DNA of 64,000 nucleotides from Silvibacterium acidisoli (GTDB lineage Bacteria > Acidobacteriota > Terriglobia > Terriglobales > Acidobacteriaceae). Positions within the stretch are counted from its first letter, which is position 1, and every line of letters starts with the position of its first letter. Below the pieces are notes generated by a model, which worked only from the letters and a program-made list of their open reading frames with translations, was not told the DNA's origin and did not search any database. Shown here in pieces: positions 56,688-64,000 of the stretch. Position numbers and translations under genes: made by a program. Location of the stretch: NCBI GenBank assembly GCA_022870745.1, contig CP085323.1, positions 4,836,001 to 4,900,000 of the forward strand. Reading direction: 5' to 3'.

Positions 56688-59600
56688 CTAGAAGTTATAT
56701 TTCAAAGACAGTTGAAGAAAGCGAGCATCCGGCGTGTTGTTCTGGAAGAACTTCGTACCTGTGATCTGCCCGCCCTGCGGCCCGATCCCTGTATTCGAGG
56801 GATTTCCCCACGTCGGATGGTTCAGAAGGTTGAACGCATCCGCACGGAACTGCAGGAACTGGCTACGGAAGGTGGCGAAGTTCTTGAACAGTGACATATC
56901 GACCTTGTTATAACCAGGGCCGTATATCTGATTCGAACGACCGCCCAGGAACGAAAGAACCTGGGCCTCGTTCGTCACAATCTGGTTGCCAGTGATCAAA
57001 TTGCCTGGTAGCGGATTGATGAACGCGCAGGGGTTGTACCAGTTGTTCAGGTTCTTCACCTTTGCAGGGCACGAAGTCAGGTTGGGATTGTTCGGGGTTC
57101 CATCCGGGTTGACGACATTCGGAACATTTCCTCCACCCTTGAAAGGATCGCCCACAAGAATCGCGCGTGCTCCACCACCATTAGCCGTCGAGATGCTCGG
57201 CGATACGGTGAAAGGCGTGCCTGTCTGCACAGCAAAGGTCAGGCTCGTCGACCACCCGCCGATCGCCTCATCCTCCCAGCGGGACTGGTTGAAGAAGGCC
57301 CGGCCTTTGCCGAACGGCAGCTCGTAGTTGCCATTGAGCGTGAACCGGTGACGGATATCGTAAGGAGAGTTGGTGTACTCCTGGTTGAACGGGATCAGAG
57401 CGAGGTTACGATCTCCGACTGCGTTTGAAAGACCGCCTGAATCACTTGTATCGTCAAGCGCGTGCGCATAGGTGTACGTCGCCAGGAAGCTCAACCCGTG
57501 CGAAGCACGCTTTTCGAGCTTGGCCTGCAGCGAGTTGTAGTTGCTTACACCTGCGAAGTGAATGGTGCCGATGCCTCCAAGATCGGGAAACGGCTGAAGC
57601 GGCTGGTTCTGGACGCCGGGGGCAAGCAATCCACGCAGTGTATTGGGGTCATAGTACGTGGAAAGGTGTCTGGATCCATTGCCAACATAGCTGATTGTCG
57701 CAGCCAGGTTGCTGGTAATCGAACGCTGCACCGAGAGGCTATAGTTCAGCGTGTAAGGCGTTTTGATATGCGGGTCGATTGCATGAAGGCTCGGATTTGC
57801 CACAAAGTTCTGTAACCCGACGCCTGTCTTAGCCACTAAGCCGTTCTCGAGGTTGACACTTTCTGAACTGAGCGATGGGCAATCACCCAGCGTGCAGGTC
57901 GGAGCGTACAGATTCGCCTGATTGGACCAAGGGAAGTTGGTTCCAAGGTTCGTGTTGCCCTGGCTCTGCAGTCCACCGTAGAACATACCGAAGCCGGCGC
58001 GAATAACGGTCTTCTGATCGGCTGCAAATGACAATCCAACGCGCGGCGCGAAGTTCAGATCCTGACCATCCGCCAACCGCTCGTTATCGCTGTAGGCAAG
58101 CGTTACGTTGTCCTTGGCAAGCACCGCGAGGAACGGCGCACCAAGATCCTGATTGCGCGACCGGCTGGGCAGCAGATAGGTTCCCTTCCCAGTCGAGATG
58201 CCCAGGCTTGAAAGGTCGGGAATAAAGTTCGCCTGATTTCCCGACTCCTCCTTGTACGGCTCATAGTGGTCGTAACGAAGGCCGAGGTTCAAAGTAAGCC
58301 TCTGCGACACCTTCCAGTCATCCTGAAAATAAGCCGAGTCGTACCACTGCGCGTCATGAATCGGCGGGCTGGTAGCGATGGATGCCTGATGCATGTTGTC
58401 TGTAAGGAAGTCCGCCGGGCCTGCACCGGTAGTGATCGAGCTGCCGACTAGTCCGGTGAACTGGCCGTTGTAGAAATACTGCCCGATCGGGGCAGGTGCA
58501 TAGCGATCGAAGACACGTAGCGACTGGAATGAAACGCCGATCTTGAGCGAATGATTCCCGACCGTCTTCGTAACGTTGTCAAGGATCTGGAAGACGTTCT
58601 GGGCTTCGTCCTGTGTACCGACCGATCCCCACTGGTTTACACCGATGGAGCCGTCGAAATAGCCGAGTGGCAGACCGCCCAATCCGGGGCCCGGATACGG
58701 TACACCGCCGAGACCAAGCGATGCTGCGAGCGTGCTGTTGTTCGCGTTCGGCTGATGATACTGCGAGGCGATCCAGTTGTAACCGAAACGGAATTCATTC
58801 GTCAGGGTCGGCGAAAAAACATGCGTCTCGCTCAGCATGAAGTTTTCTGCAAGATCCGTATCCGACTGGCCACCGAAACCACCGCCGTCGAGAATCGGTC
58901 CCAGCGGCAGGTTGTGCGTGATGATCTCGTGATCGTAGCTGTAGCGGGCATATGCCTGGTCATGCTGGCTGAGGTTCCAGTCCACGCGCTGGTCCCACTG
59001 GATCGTATTATCCGAGGTTCCAACGTTCACGCGGTAGTTGTTGTAGGTCAGCCCTGCCACGCCGAGATTCGGCGAAGGGTACATCTTCAGAATATTCTGC
59101 GCCACAGGGTTAATCTGATTCGCGCAGAAAACGTTGTTCGCACCATTACAACTCTGCTTTGCGGCTCCGCCCGAGTTGGGTTGGTACAGTTGAACCGGAA
59201 CGCCCTGGTTGTTCAGGTTGGTATTCAGGTATTCCGAGAAGTCGCCGTTCCGCATCAGCGCTGTTGGTACGGTAGTCGTAGTCGGGTTTCCAATCGTGAT
59301 GCGATTCGCCTCGATGTCACCGAAATAAAAGAGACGGTTCTTTAACACTGGAAAGCCCAGCGTGCCACCGAACTGATTCTCGTGATAATCGGGAATCGTG
59401 GATGCGTCCCAACTCTTCGAATCGAGATTGGTGTTTCGGAAGTACTCCCAGAAATCGCCGTGGATCTGATTCGTTCCAGACTTGATGCTCGCGTTCATGA
59501 CCGCGCCGGCCGAATGACCAAACTCAGCACTGAAGTTGCTCGTCTGGATATCAAACTCCGCGAGCGCATCCGGCGGGGGGCGCTGCACGAAGCTCGATCC

Positions 59601-60242
59601 ATTCAGGAAGTCGATCAGGTTGGTGTTGTTATCGACACCATCCAGGATGAAGTTGTTCTGCTCGGCGCGCTGTCCGTTTGCGACGAAGTCTCCCGTACCG
59701 CTGCCGCGCGTGCCGCCAAACGGAGGCGCAACGCCAGCGGTCAACTGCGCGATGTAAACCCAGTTGCGCCCGTTGAGCGGCGTGTTGTTGATGACCTCCG
59801 TGCTGATGACCTGGCCCACCGCTGCATCCTGCGTTTGCAGAAGAGGTGCGGAACTGGTAACCGTGACGGTTTCAGAAGTCGTCCCAGGCTGGAGCGTCAG
59901 CGGCACATTAAGATGCTGCTGGATATCCACCCTCACATGCTCCTGCACAGTAGTTCGAAAACCGGATGCACTGGCGCTGATCGAGTAGTTGCCGATTTTA
60001 ACCGGCGAGAAAACATACACGCCGCTGCCATTGGAGTCTCTCTCCAGCACCAACCCCGTATCCGTTTCCGTCAACTTGAGATGCGCATTGGGAATGACGG
60101 CTCCCGAAGAATCTACCACCACCCCTGATATGGCTCCCTGATCGACCTGGCCGAAGCCGGAGCGATTAAAAAGCAACAGGATCAGGCACGGCACTCCGAA
60201 AACAAGTAACAACCTATGTATTTTATTGAAGCGCGATAGCAT
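56688..60242 (-). CDS. TonB-dependent receptor, Oar/SusC-like, second copy
   Basis: About 1184 residues. It has the same layout as the receptor at 44857-48474: signal peptide, carboxypeptidase-regulatory domain (GAISGVVVDSSGAVIPNAHL), plug (NGRNWVYIAQLTAG, FILDGVDNN) and barrel ending LQLSLKYNF. The two share long conserved stretches, so they are paralogues; barrel loops differ, which suggests different ligands. The frame extends to GTG 60266, but ATG 60242 has AAGGGAG about 6 nt upstream. A promoter is proposed at 60348-60377. Likely substrate: oligosaccharides released by the neighbouring glycosidases. Confidence 0.92.
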   Translation of the reverse strand: MLSRFNKIHRLLLVFGVPCLILLLFNRSGFGQVDQGAISGVVVDSSGAVIPNAHLKLTETDTGLVLERDSNGSGVYVFSPVKIGNYSISASASGFRTTVQEHVRVDIQQHLNVPLTLQPGTTSETVTVTSSAPLLQTQDAAVGQVISTEVINNTPLNGRNWVYIAQLTAGVAPPFGGTRGSGTGDFVANGQRAEQNNFILDGVDNNTNLIDFLNGSSFVQRPPPDALAEFDIQTSNFSAEFGHSAGAVMNASIKSGTNQIHGDFWEYFRNTNLDSKSWDASTIPDYHENQFGGTLGFPVLKNRLFYFGDIEANRITIGNPTTTTVPTALMRNGDFSEYLNTNLNNQGVPVQLYQPNSGGAAKQSCNGANNVFCANQINPVAQNILKMYPSPNLGVAGLTYNNYRVNVGTSDNTIQWDQRVDWNLSQHDQAYARYSYDHEIITHNLPLGPILDGGGFGGQSDTDLAENFMLSETHVFSPTLTNEFRFGYNWIASQYHQPNANNSTLAASLGLGGVPYPGPGLGGLPLGYFDGSIGVNQWGSVGTQDEAQNVFQILDNVTKTVGNHSLKIGVSFQSLRVFDRYAPAPIGQYFYNGQFTGLVGSSITTGAGPADFLTDNMHQASIATSPPIHDAQWYDSAYFQDDWKVSQRLTLNLGLRYDHYEPYKEESGNQANFIPDLSSLGISTGKGTYLLPSRSRNQDLGAPFLAVLAKDNVTLAYSDNERLADGQDLNFAPRVGLSFAADQKTVIRAGFGMFYGGLQSQGNTNLGTNFPWSNQANLYAPTCTLGDCPSLSSESVNLENGLVAKTGVGLQNFVANPSLHAIDPHIKTPYTLNYSLSVQRSITSNLAATISYVGNGSRHLSTYYDPNTLRGLLAPGVQNQPLQPFPDLGGIGTIHFAGVSNYNSLQAKLEKRASHGLSFLATYTYAHALDDTSDSGGLSNAVGDRNLALIPFNQEYTNSPYDIRHRFTLNGNYELPFGKGRAFFNQSRWEDEAIGGWSTSLTFAVQTGTPFTVSPSISTANGGGARAILVGDPFKGGGNVPNVVNPDGTPNNPNLTSCPAKVKNLNNWYNPCAFINPLPGNLITGNQIVTNEAQVLSFLGGRSNQIYGPGYNKVDMSLFKNFATFRSQFLQFRADAFNLLNHPTWGNPSNTGIGPQGGQITGTKFFQNNTPDARFLQLSLKYNF

Positions 60243-60347
60243 GGACGCTCCCTTTCGTGGATTCACGCCCTATCTCGCACTGCGGCTGACACCGGCAAAC
60301 AGAGATTGTTGCCAGCGAAAGAAATGGGCGCAATTATTTCGCCGCCA

Positions 60348-60377
60348 AACTTACGCTCTCAAGTATGAAACTGTCAA
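60348..60377 (-). promoter_or_regulatory. Candidate promoter of the second TonB receptor gene
   Basis: TTGACA (60372-60377) and TAAGTT (60348-60353), minus strand, spaced 18 bp. The bases TTGACAGTTTC and the 18-bp spacing are shared with the GH59 promoter at 42623. The remaining non-coding bases between 60243 and 60549 hold this promoter and the hairpin at 60506; nothing else was recognised. Confidence 0.5.
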
Positions 60378-60505
60378 CCTTTTGAATATTTCTTAAGTAA
60401 AGCTGTTCGTGTCGAAGACAATCGTCTGTCTTCGGGGTGGCCAGGAATCGCAGAGGGAGTCGTGTTCTCGCGATACCCGCTTGTCGTTGAGACGCATCAC
60501 GACGA

Positions 60506-60533
60506 AGGCCTCCGCCCAGAGCAGCGGAGGCCT
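60506..60533 (-). terminator. Hairpin after the GH27-CBM gene
   Basis: AGGCCTCCGC and GCGGAGGCCT pair as a perfect 10-bp stem with an 8-nt loop, 17 bp beyond the stop of the GH27 gene. No T-run follows on the minus strand, so termination efficiency is uncertain. Confidence 0.5.
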
Positions 60534-60549
60534 CCATCGCACGGCAGCG

Positions 60550-62670
60550 TCAAATGACCGGAGCTACAGTGATGGAATCCAGGTCAGGGGCAAAACTCGA
60601 CGGATTGTCGAAGATGATCTGGTTCTTCCCCGTTTTCAGTTGAACCTGGATGACGGTAGTTGTCGGCGTTCCGAAGGTGTAGCCGTTCAAGTCGACTTCT
60701 TTTGCAGGCTGATCGTTCACCGTGACGAAGAATGATCGTTGTCCCTGGGTCAAGTAGTCGATCTCAAGGTTGTACGTGCCGGGCGACTTCACCTCGACAT
60801 CGGAAAAGGTCACATTGTTCGCCGAGCCTCCGCCGATATTGCCCGCCTTGGCCAGGCCCGACGCGTTTCCATTGAAGCCTGCGCTGACTGTTCCGTTTAG
60901 TGTTGCCAACTCGGCCTCATAAGTCTGTGTCTCTGGATAGGGCTCGAGACCGTTGCCGCTAATCACGATGCGGTCAAGATCGGGTGGATAGCTGATGGGG
61001 TTTCCGAACTCAATGCTGTTCATACCCTTCTTGAGCTGCACAGGGATGGTCAGTTCGGACGGGATGTTTCCGCTGCCTCCACTGGAGTTGAGTGTGATTG
61101 CGGGCCCTCCATTAACGTGGATGATGTAAGACCGCGTCCCCAGTGTTGCCGAGTCCACCTCCATCCTGTACGTTCCGTCCCGATCCACCTTCACATCGTC
61201 GAAGAAGACGTTGTTGTTCGGTCCGATACCGATGTAGCCGACCTTCTTCCCCTGCGAGCACAACGGACAGTCGGCCACCTGCGCCGATCCGGTGAGCGTC
61301 GCCTGGTAGGCCTCGTAACTGGTCGACTTTGACGGAGGTACATTGAGCACACCATTCACTTTGAGAAGACGGACACCGTGTCCGGGTAGCACCGTTGAAT
61401 ATTCGATGAGTGAAGGCCCTAGCTCCGAGTGACTCCACAGGTCACGCGTCCTGGTCGTCGCCGCAAACCCGAGATCGTTCCATGGAAAAGTTACTCGGGC
61501 AGGAGCGGCGTTCAGATTAAAGAGCGCGACGTAATATTGCCCGTTTCCCAGATCCGATACCCAGACCGGCGTAAAGCCTGCGCGCACTTGTTGAGCAGGA
61601 TGGCCAGACTGATCGACGGCGATCACTTCATCGTTGCCGAGTATCTGCTTACCTGTCGCCGACATTTTGGTCAGGTCGCCACCTATGTACAGTGGCGCAT
61701 TGGCCATCGCCCACAAGCTGAACGCAGTCCGTTGCTCCTGCGGAGTGATGCCGTCGGTCGCATCGTTGCCGATCTCCAGTGAATCGAGATCGTTCCATCC
61801 AAGCGACGGGCCAGCCGCTGTTTCCCAACTCGGAATGTCGAGGAAGCGCACCTGGATGCGGTTCCACTCCGTCAGAAAGGGGCAGTCACCCTCGCATTCC
61901 ACGTCTCCTTCGATGCGCCGGGCGTTGCTGGTCGCCTGCCAGTCCGCGATGTAATCCTGATCGAGCGCCCAGGAAATCGTCAGCCAGATCGGCCGCCCGC
62001 TCTGTGCGATCGCCTTCGAATAGGCGGCCACATCCGGACGATTATCGATATTCGTGTTGTCATTGTAAGAACCCGGAGTGACTGCGTCGAGCTTGATGAA
62101 ATCGACTCCCCACGAGGCATAGAGATCGACGATGGAGTTGATATATTCCTGCGCGCCAGGTTTGGTGAAGTCGATCTTGTCTCCTCCGCCGAAGGCGTTA
62201 GCGATGGTCGCCGGCTGCACGATGATGTCCTGAAGATGGTATGGAGTGCCTAGGATCGGCTTGTTCGCGGCCACCTGATCTGTACCGACACCAGGGTTCA
62301 AATACATCCCGAACTTCTGCCCGTTAGCATGAATGTGTTGAATCATCGCAACAATGTCAGGAAAACGTGTGGTATCGAACAATGTGCGTCCGTAGGCATC
62401 GGAGTTGCCAGTCCATCCGGCATCGACATTGATGTAGTTGTAGCCGTGTTCCTGCAGTCCGGAGCTTCGCAGAGCGTCGGATTGAGCAATGATGCTTGCC
62501 TGGGTGAGGAATATCTGAGTCGGGGCAATGGTCTGCTGGCTATAGGTGCTCCAGCCAAGATAGGGACGTTGCCCCACCCCGTTCACCTGCGCATGGCTTG
62601 CGATTGGACTGACAAGGGCCATCGAAATAAGCATCGCCCAGCTTCTAAAAACGCCTGTCTTTGGAGGCAT
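60550..62670 (-). CDS. GH27 alpha-galactosidase with two C-terminal CBM domains
   Basis: A 706-residue exported enzyme. A signal peptide precedes a GH27 TIM barrel beginning RPYLGWSTYSQQ. The nucleophile aspartate is in VDFIKLDAVTP and a candidate acid/base aspartate in RRIEGDVECEGD. After a beta-sandwich, two similar ~130-residue modules follow (YEAYQATLTGSA and YEAELATLNGTV), each of CBM35/CBM6 type and ending in LKKGMNSIEF or LKTGKNQIIF. These bind galactan or xylan-type chains. The gene is separate from the second TonB receptor but has the same direction. Confidence 0.85.
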   Translation of the reverse strand: MPPKTGVFRSWAMLISMALVSPIASHAQVNGVGQRPYLGWSTYSQQTIAPTQIFLTQASIIAQSDALRSSGLQEHGYNYINVDAGWTGNSDAYGRTLFDTTRFPDIVAMIQHIHANGQKFGMYLNPGVGTDQVAANKPILGTPYHLQDIIVQPATIANAFGGGDKIDFTKPGAQEYINSIVDLYASWGVDFIKLDAVTPGSYNDNTNIDNRPDVAAYSKAIAQSGRPIWLTISWALDQDYIADWQATSNARRIEGDVECEGDCPFLTEWNRIQVRFLDIPSWETAAGPSLGWNDLDSLEIGNDATDGITPQEQRTAFSLWAMANAPLYIGGDLTKMSATGKQILGNDEVIAVDQSGHPAQQVRAGFTPVWVSDLGNGQYYVALFNLNAAPARVTFPWNDLGFAATTRTRDLWSHSELGPSLIEYSTVLPGHGVRLLKVNGVLNVPPSKSTSYEAYQATLTGSAQVADCPLCSQGKKVGYIGIGPNNNVFFDDVKVDRDGTYRMEVDSATLGTRSYIIHVNGGPAITLNSSGGSGNIPSELTIPVQLKKGMNSIEFGNPISYPPDLDRIVISGNGLEPYPETQTYEAELATLNGTVSAGFNGNASGLAKAGNIGGGSANNVTFSDVEVKSPGTYNLEIDYLTQGQRSFFVTVNDQPAKEVDLNGYTFGTPTTTVIQVQLKTGKNQIIFDNPSSFAPDLDSITVAPVI

Positions 62671-63008
62671 ACGAGTCTCCCATGGGGAAGGTTTTGCAGG
62701 CGCGATCTCAACCGCCTTTGTATTTCAATAGTGAGATTTTGCTTGCGGCAATGAAAACTAACCCATCTTCATTTGAGTTGGCAAGAGTCTTTTTTCTCGT
62801 TTTCAACGAGTCCCCTTCATCGTCGATTCAAGGCTTATCAGAGAAATGAAAGGCGCTGCTCTCTGCCGCGAGAGCAGATCAGCGTCAAAGGCAAAGCCGA
62901 TCGCAGTGGTCACTGAAGCCGCGTAGCTGCTCGATATATAGGGTTTCTGTACTATAGGTCTCGAGAAACTGCATCGCCCAAAAAGTTCACCACGAGGAAA
63001 TGAGCTTT
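62671..63008. other. 338-bp intergenic region between divergent genes
   Basis: It lies between the GH27-CBM gene (minus) and the GH31 gene (plus). A hairpin with an 8-bp stem (CTGCTCTC with GAGAGCAG, 62856-62877) is present. TACTAT near 62950 could serve as a -10 box for the GH31 gene, but no good -35 was seen. I found no LacI-type site and no small gene here. Confidence 0.5.
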
Positions 63009-64000
63009 ATGAAGCGGAAGGCCGTGACGCGCAGAGACGCACTCAAAGGGATCGCTGTCTCAGCAGGCGCTTTCACTCTCGTTCGACCGGAGTGCTCCGA
63101 AGCACAGGAAGCTGTGATTACCGTGGGAGGGAAACCGGTCGAGGTTGCACTGTTCGCGGCCAGTTCCCAGACTATCCGCGTTACGGTTCAGCCCATCGTG
63201 AACGGCGTGCCGGAGTCTATCCCGCAGGACGGCGCGCTGGTGAAGTCCACCTGGGGAATGCCGTTGACACGCGTGCGCAATATTGCCGGCACACACACGG
63301 TCAAGAGCGGCAACCTGCGCGCGAAGATCTCCCCAGATCCACTTACGGTAAGAATCGAGACTGCAAGCGGGCAACTCGTTCAGGAGTTGAAGTTCGATGT
63401 CTCCGGCAACATGGGCTTCTCACTCGGCAGCGGTCCACTCTTCGGGCTTGGTCAGGGAGGGCCACAGTTTGATCGTCGTGGCAGCACTGACCAGATGCGA
63501 AGCGGGCAGGATGGCTATCGCCTGGGCACTCACGGTTCCCGTGTGCCAATCCAGCTTTTGGTCGGCACGTCTGGATGGGGCTGCTTCGTCCATCAGCCTT
63601 TGGGCGCATTCGATCTTTCCGGCGAGGAAGGCAGGTTGATTCCTGCCCATGGAGAAGAGGCATTGCCGGCGGATGTCTTCGTAATGCACATTGAAGACCC
63701 GATCGAGCTACCGAGGGAGTACGCGAAGATCACCGGCTTTGCCGAGATGCCTCCACTCTGGTCACTCGGCTATCAGCAATCGCATCGCACGCTTGGAACT
63801 CCGGAGGAAATCCTCGGAGAAGCCAGAATGTTCCGCGAGAAGAAGCTCCCCTGCGACGCGATGATTTACCTCGGGACCGGCTTCTGCCCAGAGGGCTGGA
63901 ACACCGACAATGGTGAATTCACCTGGAACCAAAAGGCTTTTCCAGATCCGCCCGCGGCTCTCGAAAAATTACATGACGAGAACTTCAAGGTCGTGTTGCA
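63009..64000 (+). CDS. GH31 family alpha-glycosidase, 5' part
   Basis: The first 330 codons of an exported enzyme; the 3' end is beyond the window. The leader TRRDALKGIAVSAGAF is Tat-like. The N-terminal beta-sandwich is followed by PPLWSLGYQQSHRTL and the start of the TIM barrel (REKKLPCDAMIYL), which are characteristic of GH31 alpha-glucosidases and alpha-xylosidases. The catalytic aspartates would lie further on. ATG 63009 has GAGG 11 nt upstream; an in-frame ATG at 63000 has only a 2-nt gap. Alpha-xylosidase activity would match the GH95 and esterase genes nearby. Confidence 0.85.
   Translation, partial: MKRKAVTRRDALKGIAVSAGAFTLVRPECSEAQEAVITVGGKPVEVALFAASSQTIRVTVQPIVNGVPESIPQDGALVKSTWGMPLTRVRNIAGTHTVKSGNLRAKISPDPLTVRIETASGQLVQELKFDVSGNMGFSLGSGPLFGLGQGGPQFDRRGSTDQMRSGQDGYRLGTHGSRVPIQLLVGTSGWGCFVHQPLGAFDLSGEEGRLIPAHGEEALPADVFVMHIEDPIELPREYAKITGFAEMPPLWSLGYQQSHRTLGTPEEILGEARMFREKKLPCDAMIYLGTGFCPEGWNTDNGEFTWNQKAFPDPPAALEKLHDENFKVVL

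Overview
The window looks like a chromosomal segment of an acidobacterium, most likely class Terriglobia. This rests on two SusC/Oar-type TonB-dependent receptors with N-terminal carboxypeptidase-regulatory domains and no SusD, several secreted FG-GAP/ASPIC-UnbV proteins, moderately high GC and dense glycoside hydrolases. No rRNA, tRNA, CRISPR array, insertion sequence or phage gene was recognised. Gene order is compact, with many 4-bp ATGA/GTGA overlaps.

Layout. (1) 1-780: the 5' end of an NAD(P)-binding SDR/epimerase gene, divergent from a TetR regulator, with two copies of a 13-bp palindrome between them. (2) 773-9508: a cobalt/cobalamin region. It holds a fused ChlI/ChlD-type chelatase ATPase, CobN with an N-terminal [2Fe-2S] domain, a BtuF-like binding protein, and CbtA and CbtB behind a cobalamin riboswitch. 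A divergent CobC-like phosphatase follows, then the stub of a LysR gene. (3) 9665-13043: a three-gene nucleotide-sugar cassette (4,6-dehydratase, hydrolysing 2-epimerase, aminotransferase). (4) 13186-14571: an amidase.

(5) 14547-30057 is the most unusual part. Four secreted or anchored FG-GAP/ASPIC-UnbV proteins (two very large, with TPRs and a shared C-terminal domain) and an RnfD/UnbU-like membrane protein surround a plus-strand operon. That operon encodes an asparagine-synthetase-like amide ligase, a radical SAM enzyme and a flavin-halogenase-like oxidoreductase. UnbU and UnbV are accessory proteins known from enediyne clusters, but there is no polyketide synthase here. I read the region as a candidate undescribed biosynthetic or redox system.

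(6) 30161-34744: a SsuABC/TauABC-type ABC importer with two permeases, a binding protein carrying a CxxxC motif, a Tat-type periplasmic HMA protein and a DUF169 protein, possibly for a metal or a thiol/metal complex.

(7) 34971-64000: a carbohydrate-utilisation region. It contains a DUF5107-TPR protein, an MFS sugar porter, a LacI regulator, a TPR protein, GH59, GH39, GH95, two GH27/36-like and GH31 enzymes, an SGNH esterase, a DUF4097-like protein and two TonB receptors. A 12-bp near-palindrome lies just downstream of the putative promoters of the DUF5107 and GH59 genes and is a good candidate LacI operator. The enzyme mix (alpha-fucosidase, alpha/beta-galactosidase, possible alpha-xylosidase, esterase) suggests a branched plant polysaccharide such as fucosylated galactoxyloglucan; this is inference.
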